In this document: positions 20,991 to 29,560 of the stretch, in pieces
Numbering within the stretch: the first letter of the stretch is position 1
Layout: the number at the start of each line of letters is the position of its first letter
Source of the DNA: Candidatus Pelagibacter sp.
Lineage (GTDB): Bacteria; Pseudomonadota; Alphaproteobacteria; Pelagibacterales; Pelagibacteraceae
Direction: 5' to 3'
DNA length: 37,614 bases
Assembly: GCA_002704625.1 (NCBI GenBank)
Contig: PAGZ01000036.1
Location: 1-37,614 of the forward strand
Position numbers and translations under genes: made by a program
The notes under the pieces: model-generated
Told to the model about the DNA's origin: nothing
What the model saw: only the letters and a program-made list of their open reading frames with translations
Database searches by the model: none

Positions 20991-21230
20991 ATGTTTTTAA
21001 AAAAAGGAGAGAAGGTAAAAGTCTGTGTTGGTAAAGATAAAGGAAAAAGCGGTGAAATTATTGAAATTAATAGATCAAGGAATTTAGCAAAAGTTAAAGC
21101 AGTTAATATGCTTAAAAAACATAAAAAAGCAACAAAAGAAAACAAAGGTGGAATTATTACAAAAGAAGGTTTTATTCATTTATCTAATTTAAAAAAAATG
21201 GAAGCAACCAAAGAGAAAAGTAAAAAATGA
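20991..21230 (+). CDS. rplX: 50S ribosomal protein L24
   Basis: L24 nucleates 50S assembly and sits by the tunnel exit. The 79-residue protein begins with the KOW motif region KKGEKVKVCVGKDKGKSGEI, followed by NLAKVKAVNMLKKHKKATKE and GGIITKEGFIHLSNL. It is shorter than the ~105 residues of many L24 proteins. The ATG at 20991 sits 10 nt after GGAGG; an alternative TTG at 20985 is only 4 nt from it and less likely. It overlaps rplE by 4 nt. Confidence 0.94.
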   Translation: MFLKKGEKVKVCVGKDKGKSGEIIEINRSRNLAKVKAVNMLKKHKKATKENKGGIITKEGFIHLSNLKKMEATKEKSKK

Positions 21231-21835
21231 TACCGAGATTAAGAGAAAAATATAAAACAGAAATAGTGAAGAGTCTTATGAATAAATTAAGTCTAACTAA
21301 TTCTCTTTCAGTTCCGAAAATAGAAAAAGTCGTAATTAATATGGGCCTAGGTATTGATGCACTTGATAAAAAAATATTAGAAACATGTGTCAAAGATATT
21401 TCTGCAATAACAGGACAACATCCTGTAATAACTAAATTTAAAAAATCTATTTCTAATTTTAAAACAAGAAAAGGTGGTAACGCTGGTCTTAAAGTAACGT
21501 TAAGAAATGATAGGATGTACGAGTTTATTGATAGATTGGTAAATATTGCGCTTCCAAGAATCAAGGACTTTAGAGGTTTAAAAGACACAAATTGTGATAA
21601 ATTTGGAAATTTCAGTTTTGGAATTAAAGAGCATATAATTTTTCCCGAAATAAACTTTGATAAAGTAGATAGAATAAGAGGTTTGGATATTACATTGGTT
21701 ACAACTAGCCAGACAAAAGAAAATACAATTTCACTTTTAAAAGAATTTAATTTTCCAATAGTGAAAGGTGTTGAGAAAAAGAAGAAAAAAATAAAAAAAT
21801 TAGTAAATAAAGATCAAAAAGAGGAGAAAAACTAA
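21227..21835 (+). CDS. rplE: 50S ribosomal protein L5, with Lys-rich C-terminal tail
   Basis: L5 binds 5S rRNA and contacts the P-site tRNA. The core (about 1-180) starts [12 protein letters not shown] and has [34 protein letters not shown] and the [21 protein letters not shown] ending in separated pieces. The 202-residue length exceeds the usual ~179-185 because of a Lys/Glu-rich tail of about 20 residues. The tail ends in the purine-rich sequence GAGGAGAAA, which doubles as the Shine-Dalgarno of rpsN, so part of the tail may exist for that reason. Confidence 0.97.
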   Translation: MIPRLREKYKTEIVKSLMNKLSLTNSLSVPKIEKVVINMGLGIDALDKKILETCVKDISAITGQHPVITKFKKSISNFKTRKGGNAGLKVTLRNDRMYEFIDRLVNIALPRIKDFRGLKDTNCDKFGNFSFGIKEHIIFPEINFDKVDRIRGLDITLVTTSQTKENTISLLKEFNFPIVKGVEKKKKKIKKLVNKDQKEEKN

Positions 21836-21836
21836 A

Positions 21837-22142
21837 ATGGCAAAAACTAGTGCAATTCAAAGAAATTTAAAAAGAATTAAAATGGCAAAAAAATTTGATA
21901 AAAAAAGAAATAAATTAAGAGCAATTATAAAAAATAAAAAATTACCATTAGATCAGAGATTTAGCGCGCAATTAAAATTATCAAAGCTTCCTAAAAACTC
22001 ATCAAAAATAAGAATAAGAAATAGATGTGAGATTACTGGAAGGCCGCATGGTGTTTACAGAAAATTAAGAATATCAAGAATAGCTTTAAGACGGATGGCA
22101 TCTTCAGGAAAAATTCCTGGAATGACTAAGTCGAGCTGGTAA
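21837..22142 (+). CDS. rpsN: 30S ribosomal protein S14 (zinc-independent type)
   Basis: S14 is a 30S head protein. The 101 residues correspond to the long form without the C-x-x-C zinc site. Segments include [40 protein letters not shown] and the C-terminal [11 protein letters not shown]. The start follows GAGGAG by a short spacer. Position between L5 and S8 is standard. Confidence 0.97.
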   Translation: MAKTSAIQRNLKRIKMAKKFDKKRNKLRAIIKNKKLPLDQRFSAQLKLSKLPKNSSKIRIRNRCEITGRPHGVYRKLRISRIALRRMASSGKIPGMTKSSW

Positions 22143-22152
22143 AGGAGAAAAA

Positions 22153-22551
22153 ATGACATTTGTTGATCCAATTGGAGATATGTTAACTAGAATAAGAAAC
22201 GGTCAGATGAGATCACTAAATAAAATCGATATACCTTTTTCAAATTTCAGACTAAAAATTTTAGAAGTCTTAAAGAGAGAGGGATATATTATTGATTTTA
22301 AAATTGATAAAAATGAAAACAAAAATAAACTAATCTCTGTTGATCTAAAATATTATGAGGGTCAACCAGTCATTAGAGAAATTAGAAGAATTTCAAAACC
22401 TGGTAGAAGAGTGTATTCAAGAGCTGACAGCATACCAAAAGTTCATAATGGATTAGGATTAGCAATATTATCAACTAGTAAAGGTGTAATGTCAGATAGC
22501 GAAGCAATCAAAAATAATCTTGGTGGCGAAATTATTTGCAGGGTATTTTAA
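22153..22551 (+). CDS. rpsH: 30S ribosomal protein S8
   Basis: S8 binds helix 21 of 16S rRNA and is the spc-operon repressor in Escherichia coli. The 132 residues start DPIGDMLTRIRNGQ and end with ILSTSKGVMSDSEAI then GGEIICRVF, both family hallmarks. AGGAG lies just before the ATG. Its TAA shares a base with the rplF ATG. The normal S8 repressor site near rplE could not be judged by eye, as that region is coding. Confidence 0.97.
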   Translation: MTFVDPIGDMLTRIRNGQMRSLNKIDIPFSNFRLKILEVLKREGYIIDFKIDKNENKNKLISVDLKYYEGQPVIREIRRISKPGRRVYSRADSIPKVHNGLGLAILSTSKGVMSDSEAIKNNLGGEIICRVF

Positions 22552-23090
22552 TGTCAAAATTAGGTAAAAAAATTATTGCTTTACCAAAAGATTCAACCGT
22601 AAAAGTTGAAAACGGAAGTTTAATGGTTACAGGACCTAAGGGTTCAAAAACTATTAAATTTAATGATCAATTATTTTCATCAAAAATAAATGAAAAAAAT
22701 GAGTTACAAATTCTTCCAAACAAAACACAAAAGAATACTTCAATTTTGTGGGGTACTTATAGAAGCCTGATAAATAATGCAGTTTTAGGAGTTACAAAAG
22801 GACATGAAAAAAGTCTTGAATTAAATGGAGTTGGTTTTAGAGCTAATATCAAGGGTGAAGATTTAATTTTAAGTGTAGGTTTTAGTCATGAGGTCAAATT
22901 TAAAATTCCCAAAGGTGTTAATGTAAAAGTAGAAAAACAAACAAAGATAAATATTGCTGGCACAGACAAAGATCTCGTCTCTAAAGTATCATCTGAAATT
23001 AAATCAATCAAACCTGTTGAGCCATACAAGGCAAAGGGGATTAAAGAAAAGGGTCAATATGTTATTCGAAAAGAAGGGAAGAAAAAATAG
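22551..23090 (+). CDS. rplF: 50S ribosomal protein L6
   Basis: L6 sits near the sarcin-ricin loop. The 179 residues form the two related domains of the family: [20 protein letters not shown] at the start, [20 protein letters not shown] in the middle and [20 protein letters not shown] near the end. The ATG at 22551, overlapping the rpsH stop by one base, gives the conserved N-terminus; the frame runs upstream to 22536 but those five residues read rpsH out of frame. Confidence 0.97.
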   Translation: MSKLGKKIIALPKDSTVKVENGSLMVTGPKGSKTIKFNDQLFSSKINEKNELQILPNKTQKNTSILWGTYRSLINNAVLGVTKGHEKSLELNGVGFRANIKGEDLILSVGFSHEVKFKIPKGVNVKVEKQTKINIAGTDKDLVSKVSSEIKSIKPVEPYKAKGIKEKGQYVIRKEGKKK

Positions 23091-23092
23091 TA

Positions 23093-23446
23093 ATGAAAAA
23101 ATTAATTTTATCTAAAAAACGAATTAATAGAAATAGATCAAAACTTAAAAAAGTTAATGTTGATAGATTTAGAATCACGGTTTCGAAATCCTTGAAAAAC
23201 ATATCGGCCCAAATCATTGATGATAAGGCTAATAAAACTATTGTATCTGCATCATCTAGTGAAAAAGAAATGAAAAAAATCAAAAAAAATAAAACAGAAA
23301 TTTCTGCCGTTATTGGAGAAATACTTGCAAAAAGAGCCGTAGAAAAGAAAATTAGCAAAGTTTATTTTGATAGAGGCGGATATAAATATCATGGAAGAAT
23401 AAAAGCTTTGGCTGAGTCTTTAAGAAAAAATGGATTAAATTTTTAA
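23093..23446 (+). CDS. rplR: 50S ribosomal protein L18
   Basis: L18 carries 5S rRNA into the 50S subunit. The 117 residues contain the family features [19 protein letters not shown] in the central part, I-G-E-I-L-A-K-R-A in the helix and the C-terminal [20 protein letters not shown]. The N-terminal arm is very Lys/Arg/Asn-rich. It overlaps rpsE by one base (TAATG). Confidence 0.97.
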   Translation: MKKLILSKKRINRNRSKLKKVNVDRFRITVSKSLKNISAQIIDDKANKTIVSASSSEKEMKKIKKNKTEISAVIGEILAKRAVEKKISKVYFDRGGYKYHGRIKALAESLRKNGLNF

Positions 23447-23946
23447 TGAGAGATAGCGAATATATAGAAAAATTAGTTGCAATAAACCGGATCACTAAAG
23501 TGGTAAAAGGGGGAAGAAGATTTGGATTTGCTGCTCTTGTTGTCGTGGGGAATCAAAAAGGGTCAATTGGTATAGGCAAAGGAAAGTCAAAACAAGTTCC
23601 TGATGCTATAAAAAAAGCTACTGAATTAGCAAAAAGAAACATGTTTAAAATACCACTTAAAGACGGAAGAACACTACATCATGATATTTATTACAAAAGT
23701 GGTTCAGGAAAAATTTTAATGAGAGCAGCCCCAACAGGTACAGGTATAATAGCCGGAGGTGCAATGCGGGCAGTTTGTGAGGTGCTCGGCATTCAAGATG
23801 TTGTCGCTAAATCTCTTGGATCAGCTAATCCGCACAATGTTCTGAAAGCACTTATGGAAGGACTTAAAAATCAAAGTTCTCCAAAATTTTTATCAGCAAT
23901 TAGAGGAAAGAAAATTTCTGAAATTATAAAACAAAGAGAAAACTAA
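23446..23946 (+). CDS. rpsE: 30S ribosomal protein S5
   Basis: S5 helps form the mRNA entry channel and influences decoding accuracy. The 166 residues have the double-stranded-RNA-like N-terminal fold with [20 protein letters not shown] and the C-terminal domain with [20 protein letters not shown] and [19 protein letters not shown]. The Val-Lys-Gly-Gly-Arg-Arg loop, where spectinomycin-resistance changes occur, looks wild type. One base separates its stop from rplO, so the usual rpmD (L30) gene is missing here. Confidence 0.98.
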   Translation: MRDSEYIEKLVAINRITKVVKGGRRFGFAALVVVGNQKGSIGIGKGKSKQVPDAIKKATELAKRNMFKIPLKDGRTLHHDIYYKSGSGKILMRAAPTGTGIIAGGAMRAVCEVLGIQDVVAKSLGSANPHNVLKALMEGLKNQSSPKFLSAIRGKKISEIIKQREN

Positions 23947-23947
23947 A

Positions 23948-24410
23948 ATGAAATTAAATAATTTAGCAAAGACTAACTATTTGAAAATGAGAGTTGGAAG
24001 AGGCATTGGATCAGGTAAAGGCAAAACATCAGGAAGAGGAGTGAAGGGGCAAAAATCTAGATCAGGAGTTGCCATTAAAAGTTTTGAAGGTGGGCAAATG
24101 CCTCTTTTTAGAAGACTTCCGAAAAGAGGTTTTAAGCCAATTAAAAAAAAAAAATATAGCTATAATTAATCTTCAAGATATTAATTATTTCTTAAAAAAT
24201 AAGAAAATTGATGCAAAAGAAGAAATTAGTATAAAAAGTCTTTCTGATAAAAAATTAATTGCAAAAAAATATGGAAAATTAAAAATCCTAGGAAAAGGAG
24301 AGGTAAAAGAAAAAATTAAAATTAAAACTGATTTCATCTCGAAATCTGCCAAAGCAAAGATTGAAAAAATTGGTGGCTCGATAAATATAGTTAAAGAAAA
24401 AACTTCATAA
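23948..24410 (+). CDS. rplO: 50S ribosomal protein L15, reading frame broken at a 12-A run
   Basis: L15 is a late-assembly 50S protein. The first frame (23948-24169) encodes the conserved N-terminus with [20 protein letters not shown] and [17 protein letters not shown], then enters 12 consecutive A (24143-24154) and stops at 24169. The rest of L15 ([10 protein letters not shown], then [14 protein letters not shown] and the end at 24410) continues in the next frame. Removing one A, or slipping so that 11 A are read, restores a 153-residue protein of normal L15 length. This is either a homopolymer sequencing/assembly error or a genuine slippage-dependent gene. I annotate one gene across both frames. 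Confidence 0.9.
24143..24154 (+). repeat. A12 homopolymer at the rplO frameshift
   Basis: Twelve consecutive A, directly seen, at the point where the two rplO frames join. Reading 11 A (AAA AAA AAA AAT ATA GCT) joins the frames; reading 12 A leads to a stop at 24169; reading 13 A gives a stop immediately. Runs of this kind cause polymerase slippage in vivo and are also a common site of sequencing error. Confidence 0.9.
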
Positions 24411-24411
24411 A

Positions 24412-25704
24412 ATGTCAAACGGTGATACTAATCAAACTCAATCATCAGACTTAAGAAATAGAATATTTTTTACAATATTTATTTTATCTATTTATAGGCT
24501 TGGAACTTATGTTCCGCTTGCTGGAATTGATCCTGTTGCATTAACAGAAATTATGTCTTCAAGTCAAAAAGGGTTACTTGGAATGTTCAATGTATTTTCA
24601 GGAGGTGCCGTTCAACGTATGGCAATTTTTGCATTAGGAATAATGCCTTACATTTCTGCTTCAATAATAGTTCAATTGTTAACAGGTGTTTCTGATTATT
24701 TTAAAAGTTTAAAGGATCAAGGAGAAATTGGAAGAAAAAAAATAACTCAGATAACAAGATATGGAACTGTTTTTATAGCTTGCTTACAAGGCTATGGAGT
24801 TTCAGTTGGTTTAGAAAATGCAGGGAATTTAGTTTTAAACCCTGGATTAAATTTTAAACTTATGACTATGCTTTCATTAGTAGCGGGAACAACATTTTTA
24901 ATGTGGCTAGGAGAACAAATAACTTCTAGAGGTATTGGTAACGGAATATCTCTAATAATTTTTTCTGGAATTGTAGCGGAAATTCCTAGAGCTTTAGCTT
25001 CAACATTTGAACTTGGTAGAACTGGCGCATTATCTGCAACTATGATAATTGGTATATTAATACTATTAATAGTTACAGTCATGTTTATTGTTTTTATGGA
25101 AAGAGCAATGAGAAAAATTTTGATTAATTATCCAAAAAGACAAATGGGTAATAAAGTTTATGGTGGTCAGTCATCTCACTTACCTCTTAAAATTAATACC
25201 GCAGGAGTTATACCAGCAATTTTTGCTTCGGCATTGCTTTTACTTCCAATTACTTTTTCCAATTTTGGTTTATCGGAATCTGATATGTTTTTAAATTTTT
25301 CTTCGTTGTTCTCTCAGGGTAAACCGTTATATATGTTATTATATGCTTCAGGGATTATATTCTTTTGTTTTTTTTACACTTCCATAGTTTTTAATCCAAA
25401 AGAAACAGCAGAAAATTTACGAAAATACGGCGGATATGTTCCGGGTATAAGACCTGGAGAAAGAACTGCGGAATATATAGAGAGTATATTAACAAAACTC
25501 ACAACAATAGGAGCTTGTTATTTAACTTTGGTTTGTTTAATGCCAGAATTTTTAATTGCCAAATATCCAATACCATTTTACTTAGGAGGAACATCAGTTT
25601 TAATCGTTGTGGTAGTTGCCATGGATACTGTTACGCAAGTTCAGACAAGACTAATGAGCTCTCAATATGAATCATTAATCAAAAAAGCTAAATTTAGTAA
25701 ATAA
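24412..25704 (+). CDS. secY: Preprotein translocase subunit SecY
   Basis: SecY is the protein-conducting channel of the inner membrane. The 430 residues form ten hydrophobic helices. Typical stretches are RIFFTIFILSIYRLGTYVPL at helix 1, AIFALGIMPYISASIIVQLL at helix 2, the loop LGEQITSRGIGNGISLIIF, and RKYGGYVPGIRPGERTAEYI in the cytoplasmic loop before the last helices. It lies one base after rplO and 3 nt before adk. Together with SecE encoded at 1382-1573 it supplies the essential translocon core. Confidence 0.98.
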   Translation: MSNGDTNQTQSSDLRNRIFFTIFILSIYRLGTYVPLAGIDPVALTEIMSSSQKGLLGMFNVFSGGAVQRMAIFALGIMPYISASIIVQLLTGVSDYFKSLKDQGEIGRKKITQITRYGTVFIACLQGYGVSVGLENAGNLVLNPGLNFKLMTMLSLVAGTTFLMWLGEQITSRGIGNGISLIIFSGIVAEIPRALASTFELGRTGALSATMIIGILILLIVTVMFIVFMERAMRKILINYPKRQMGNKVYGGQSSHLPLKINTAGVIPAIFASALLLLPITFSNFGLSESDMFLNFSSLFSQGKPLYMLLYASGIIFFCFFYTSIVFNPKETAENLRKYGGYVPGIRPGERTAEYIESILTKLTTIGACYLTLVCLMPEFLIAKYPIPFYLGGTSVLIVVVVAMDTVTQVQTRLMSSQYESLIKKAKFSK

Positions 25705-25707
25705 ATT

Positions 25708-26280
25708 ATGAACATAGTTATTTTTGGTCCTCCTGGGGCAGGTAAAGGCACCCAATCAAAATTTATAGTAAATAAATTTAATCTATATCAAATATCTACA
25801 GGAGACCTTTTACGTGAAGAAATCAAAAATAAAACAAAATTAGGATCTAAAATTTCATCAATTATAAATTCAGGAGAATTAGTCTCAGATAACATAGTTA
25901 GTAATTTGATAGAAAAATTTGTTTCAAATGATAATTATAAAAACAAAATTATATTCGATGGATATCCAAGAACATTAACCCAAGCAAAAGATTTAGATAA
26001 TATATTAAAAAAATATAATCAAAAAATAGATATTGTATTAAAATTGTCTGTTAGTTTGGAAACAGTAAAAAAAAGAATTTTGGAAAGACAAACTCAAGAA
26101 CAAAGAGTAGATGACAATAAAGAAATAGCAATCAAAAGATATAAAACTTATGAAAAATCATCAGAACCAGTTATAGATTATTACAAGCAATCGAATTTAC
26201 TCAAAATTATAAACGGTGAGGCAGGAATATCTGAAATTAATAGTGAAATTAGTGGGTTAATTGACACTATCAAGGGTTGA
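25708..26280 (+). CDS. adk: Adenylate kinase (short-lid form)
   Basis: Catalyses ATP + AMP = 2 ADP. The 190 residues contain the P-loop GPPGAGKGTQ at 7-16, the AMP-binding segment Y-Q-I-S-T-G-D-L-L-R-E-E, and FDGYPRTLTQAKDLD. The lid is short, with R-x-D-D only and no Cys4 zinc motif, as in other ~190-residue alphaproteobacterial enzymes. The secY-adk order is a widespread arrangement. A promoter-like sequence for rpsM overlaps the end of this gene. Confidence 0.97.
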   Translation: MNIVIFGPPGAGKGTQSKFIVNKFNLYQISTGDLLREEIKNKTKLGSKISSIINSGELVSDNIVSNLIEKFVSNDNYKNKIIFDGYPRTLTQAKDLDNILKKYNQKIDIVLKLSVSLETVKKRILERQTQEQRVDDNKEIAIKRYKTYEKSSEPVIDYYKQSNLLKIINGEAGISEINSEISGLIDTIKG

Positions 26281-26304
26281 CTTTAAGGAATATGAACATA
26301 TAAA
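26277..26304 (+). promoter_or_regulatory. Candidate sigma-70-type promoter for rpsM-rpsK-rpoA-rplQ
   Basis: TTGACT (26277-26282) and TATAAA (26299-26304) each match 5 of 6 consensus bases and are separated by 16 nt. A start about 7 nt further would give a leader of roughly 15 nt before the rpsM ATG at 26326. The element starts in the last codons of adk and lies in the 45-nt adk-rpsM gap, the widest in the 14 kb from rpsL to rplQ. A/T-rich DNA produces such matches by chance, so the call is tentative. Confidence 0.45.
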
Positions 26305-26325
26305 TACTAATTTAAAAATCAAACT

Positions 26326-26709
26326 ATGGCTAGGATAGCAGGCGTAAATATTCCGCAAAATAAAGTTGTTCATATAGCTTTGACGTATATCCATGGAATT
26401 GGAAGTTTCAATTCTAAACTTATATGCGAAAAGCTAAATATTCCCCCTACAAAAAGAGTTAATAGTTTATCTGAAGACGAAGTTTTAAAAATAAGGGAGT
26501 ATATTGATCAAAATTATAAAGTAGAGGGTGATTTAAGAAGAGAAGTTTCAATGAATATTAAAAGATTAGTAGATTTAGCAAGTTACAGAGGTTCTCGACA
26601 TAAAAAAAAATTGCCAGTTAGAGGTCAAAGAACTCATTGTAATGCTAGAACAAGAAAAGGTAAAGCCATAGCAATTGCAGGAAAAAAATTAACACCGCTT
26701 AAAAAATAG
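26326..26709 (+). CDS. rpsM: 30S ribosomal protein S13
   Basis: S13 sits at the top of the 30S head and contacts P-site tRNA and L5. The 127 residues begin [20 protein letters not shown] and include [36 protein letters not shown] and [16 protein letters not shown]. It opens the alpha-operon part of the cluster after a promoter-like sequence. No infA or rpmJ lies before it. Confidence 0.98.
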   Translation: MARIAGVNIPQNKVVHIALTYIHGIGSFNSKLICEKLNIPPTKRVNSLSEDEVLKIREYIDQNYKVEGDLRREVSMNIKRLVDLASYRGSRHKKKLPVRGQRTHCNARTRKGKAIAIAGKKLTPLKK

Positions 26710-26713
26710 ATAA

Positions 26714-27160
26714 ATGAATAAAAAAAGTGAAAATAAAGCAGAAAAAGAAATTGATAAAAATACTGAATTAAAAGTTAAAAAAAAATTTAAAAAAAAAAAT
26801 AAAGAAAAAAGAAATATATCTTCAGGGATTGCATTTGTGAATTCAACATTTAATAATACAATAATTTCAATTGCTGATGAAAATGGAAATGTACTTTCAT
26901 GGTCATCCGCTGGTTCTAAAGGATTTAAAGGATCAAGAAAATCAACTCCATATGCCGCCCAGGTCGCAGCTGACGATGCTGGAAGTAAAGCATATGATAT
27001 GGGGTTAAGAACTTTGTCAGTACAAGTAAAAGGTCCAGGATCAGGAAGAGAAACTGCTTTGAGAGCTTTGCAATCAAGAGGATTTAAAATAATTTCAATT
27101 AAAGATACCACTCCTCTTCCTCACAACGGTACTCGACCACCAAAAAAAAGGAGAGTTTAA
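26714..27160 (+). CDS. rpsK: 30S ribosomal protein S11, with Lys-rich N-terminal extension
   Basis: S11 forms the platform of the 30S subunit near the E-site codon. The core starts at about residue 36 with [18 protein letters not shown], followed by [20 protein letters not shown] and [16 protein letters not shown]. The 148-residue length is about 20 more than usual because of an N-terminal stretch composed mainly of Lys, Glu and Asn. This stretch contains an A9 run and an A11 run (26777-26785 and 26789-26799) that stay in frame. It overlaps rpoA by one base. Confidence 0.97.
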   Translation: MNKKSENKAEKEIDKNTELKVKKKFKKKNKEKRNISSGIAFVNSTFNNTIISIADENGNVLSWSSAGSKGFKGSRKSTPYAAQVAADDAGSKAYDMGLRTLSVQVKGPGSGRETALRALQSRGFKIISIKDTTPLPHNGTRPPKKRRV

Positions 27161-28191
27161 TGGAAAACACAAATATTTTTGATAAAAATTGGAAATCACT
27201 TACAAAACCTAATAATCTTGACATTCAAAGCAATGATGACAAGTCAATTGCTAAAGTTATAGCCGAACCATTAGAAAAAGGTTTTGGTCAAACAATAGGA
27301 AATTCTCTAAGAAGAATTTTACTATCATCCATTCAAGGAGCTGCAGTAACAGCAATTCAAATTGATGGTGTTTTACATGAATTCTCATCTATAAAAGGAG
27401 TTAGGGAAGATGTTACCGATATTGTTTTAAATGTAAAAAACTTAGCAATAAAATTAAATTCTGATGGACCTAAAAAATTAATTTTAGACTCTGAAGGACC
27501 AAAAGAAATTAAAGCCAAGGATATAACACTAGTTTCAGGTGTTGAAATATTAAACCCAGAACAAACAATTTGCAATTTGGATGAAAAAACTAAATTTCAT
27601 ATGGAACTAGTTGTAAAAAATGGAAGAGGTTATGTATTAGCTCAAAAAAATAAATCAGAAGACACTCCTCTCGGTATGATAGCTATTGACTCACTTTTTA
27701 GTCCAGTTAAAAAAGTATCTTTTAAAGTAGATAGCACAAGAGCAGGTTCCGCACTTGATTATGATAAATTAGTAATGCAAGTTGAGACAAATGGAACTGT
27801 AGCCGCAGAGGATGCAATAGCATTTGCTGCTAGAATTTTTCAGGATCAATTATCAATGTTCGTTAATTTTGAAGATCCTAAAGAAGTTCCAAAACCAGTT
27901 ACTTCATCTGAACCTGAATTTAATAAAAATTTACTTAAACGAGTTGAGGAATTAGAACTTTCTGTAAGGTCAATGAATTGTCTTAAAAACGATAATATAA
28001 TTTATATAGGGGACCTTGTACAGAAAACTGAACCTGAAATGCTTAGAACACCAAATTTTGGTAGAAAATCTTTAAATGAAATAAAAGAGGTTCTTAGTTC
28101 AATGTCATTGTATTTGGGCATGGAAATTCCAAACTGGCCACCAGATAATATTGCAGAACTGTCTAAAAAATTAGAAGAAAATACTTATTAA
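27160..28191 (+). CDS. rpoA: DNA-directed RNA polymerase subunit alpha
   Basis: The alpha dimer nucleates polymerase assembly, and its C-terminal domain binds UP elements and activators. The 343 residues show the N-terminal domain (about 1-235) with [20 protein letters not shown] and [20 protein letters not shown], a linker, and the C-terminal domain (about 255-330) with [20 protein letters not shown] and [25 protein letters not shown] precedes the start, which overlaps the rpsK stop. All three catalytic-core subunits are thus encoded in this window. Confidence 0.98.
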   Translation: MENTNIFDKNWKSLTKPNNLDIQSNDDKSIAKVIAEPLEKGFGQTIGNSLRRILLSSIQGAAVTAIQIDGVLHEFSSIKGVREDVTDIVLNVKNLAIKLNSDGPKKLILDSEGPKEIKAKDITLVSGVEILNPEQTICNLDEKTKFHMELVVKNGRGYVLAQKNKSEDTPLGMIAIDSLFSPVKKVSFKVDSTRAGSALDYDKLVMQVETNGTVAAEDAIAFAARIFQDQLSMFVNFEDPKEVPKPVTSSEPEFNKNLLKRVEELELSVRSMNCLKNDNIIYIGDLVQKTEPEMLRTPNFGRKSLNEIKEVLSSMSLYLGMEIPNWPPDNIAELSKKLEENTY

Positions 28192-28195
28192 TATC

Positions 28196-28639
28196 ATGAG
28201 ACATAAATTTGGTTATAGAAAGTTAAATAAAAATTCTGAACACAGAAAAGCTCTATTCAAAAATATGCTTAATTCGTTAATTAAATACGAACAGATTATA
28301 ACTACATTGCCCAAAGCCAAAGAATTAAAACCAAAAATTGATAAAGTTATAACAATCGGAAAAAATTCTAAATTAAGCAAAAAAAAATATCTATTTTCCG
28401 AATTACAAGATAAGAATTCGGTTAAAAAAGTATTTGAAACACTATCGAAAAGATACGCTAATAGAAAAGGTGGGTACTCAAGAGTTTTAAAAGCAGGTTT
28501 TAGAACTGGTGATGATGCTCCTATGGCTGTAATAGAACTAGTTGATAGAGATCAAAACGCAAAAAAAGTTGATAAACCCAAAAAAGTAGAAGCTGAGAAA
28601 AAAGATAAACAAACCCTTCCAAAAGCTACAAGTAAATAA
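28196..28639 (+). CDS. rplQ: 50S ribosomal protein L17
   Basis: L17 lies at the bottom of the 50S subunit near the tunnel exit. The core (about 1-120) starts MRHKFGYRKLNKNSEHRKAL and includes N-S-L-I-K-Y-E-Q-I-I-T-T-L-P-K-A-K-E-L and GGYSRVLKAGFRTGDDAPMA. A Lys-rich C-terminal tail of about 25 residues brings the length to 147. It ends the classical alpha operon 4 nt after rpoA. There is no visible terminator before the next gene 18 nt on. Confidence 0.97.
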   Translation: MRHKFGYRKLNKNSEHRKALFKNMLNSLIKYEQIITTLPKAKELKPKIDKVITIGKNSKLSKKKYLFSELQDKNSVKKVFETLSKRYANRKGGYSRVLKAGFRTGDDAPMAVIELVDRDQNAKKVDKPKKVEAEKKDKQTLPKATSK

Positions 28640-28657
28640 TATAAAATTAAAGTTTAA

Positions 28658-29560
28658 ATGCTTAAAAAGTTTATAGTCAAAAGAGACTATCACAATTCGC
28701 GTTTTGATAGATGGTTTAAACATAATGTTAACCATGTACCACAATCTTTTATAGAAAAACTAATTAGAAAAAAAAATGTCAAGGTTAATAATAAAAAAAT
28801 CAAAACTTCATTTAGACTTCAGTTCAATGATATAGTTGAGTTGCATGGGATTGATAATTTAAAAGAAAGAGCTCAATCAAAAACAATTAAGTACAAACCT
28901 CGAAAAAAAGAAAAAGAAGAATATGATAAATTTATAATTGAAAATAATGATAATTTTATTGTTATAAATAAACCAAGTGGTATCTCAGTTCAATCTGGAA
29001 CAAAATCATTTAAAAATATAATTGATATTTTAAAAAATACTAAATATTTTGAGAATACAAAACCATATATAGTTCATAGACTTGATAAGGAAACATCAGG
29101 AGTTATGATTATTGCCAAAAATAGAGAATATGCTCAATTATTTACATCTCTTTTTAGAATAAGAAAAATCCATAAAACTTATTTAGCAATAGCATATGGT
29201 TCTGTTAATAAAGATTTAAATTTACTTCAGGATAATTTGATAACTTATGAAAAAAACAAGAAAGTTATCCAAAAGGCAATCTCTCATTTGAAAATATTAA
29301 AGTCAAATAACGAATACTCTTTTTTGGAATTAAAACCTATTACAGGACGAAAACACCAGTTGCGAAAACAACTTTACAATATTGGCAATCCAATTGTGGG
29401 TGATGATAAATATAATAATAGCAAAAGTAAAATTAAGGGCAAAGTTAAAAATATTATGTTACATGCGTATAAAATTAAATTTATGATAAATAATATTAAA
29501 TATAATTTTGAAGCTAAGTATAATCAAGATTTTAATATCTTTATTAAAAAATGCTTTTAG
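28658..29560 (+). CDS. RluC/RluD-family 23S rRNA pseudouridine synthase
   Basis: Isomerises uridine to pseudouridine in rRNA. The 300 residues have an N-terminal S4 RNA-binding domain (about 1-65), then the synthase domain with I-V-H-R-L-D-K-E-T-S-G-V-M-I-I-A-K-N, whose Asp143 is the expected catalytic residue, and L-K-P-I-T-G-R-K-H-Q-L-R-K-Q-L near the end. The motif spacing fits RluC better than RluD, but I cannot separate the two by eye. It closes the plus-strand cluster and overlaps the convergent lipB by 4 nt. Confidence 0.9.
   Translation: MLKKFIVKRDYHNSRFDRWFKHNVNHVPQSFIEKLIRKKNVKVNNKKIKTSFRLQFNDIVELHGIDNLKERAQSKTIKYKPRKKEKEEYDKFIIENNDNFIVINKPSGISVQSGTKSFKNIIDILKNTKYFENTKPYIVHRLDKETSGVMIIAKNREYAQLFTSLFRIRKIHKTYLAIAYGSVNKDLNLLQDNLITYEKNKKVIQKAISHLKILKSNNEYSFLELKPITGRKHQLRKQLYNIGNPIVGDDKYNNSKSKIKGKVKNIMLHAYKIKFMINNIKYNFEAKYNQDFNIFIKKCF

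Noticed and set aside
26261..26289. TTGACA inside adk as a -35 box
   Set aside because: No acceptable -10 at 16-18 nt; the TTGACT at 26277 gives a much better pair.
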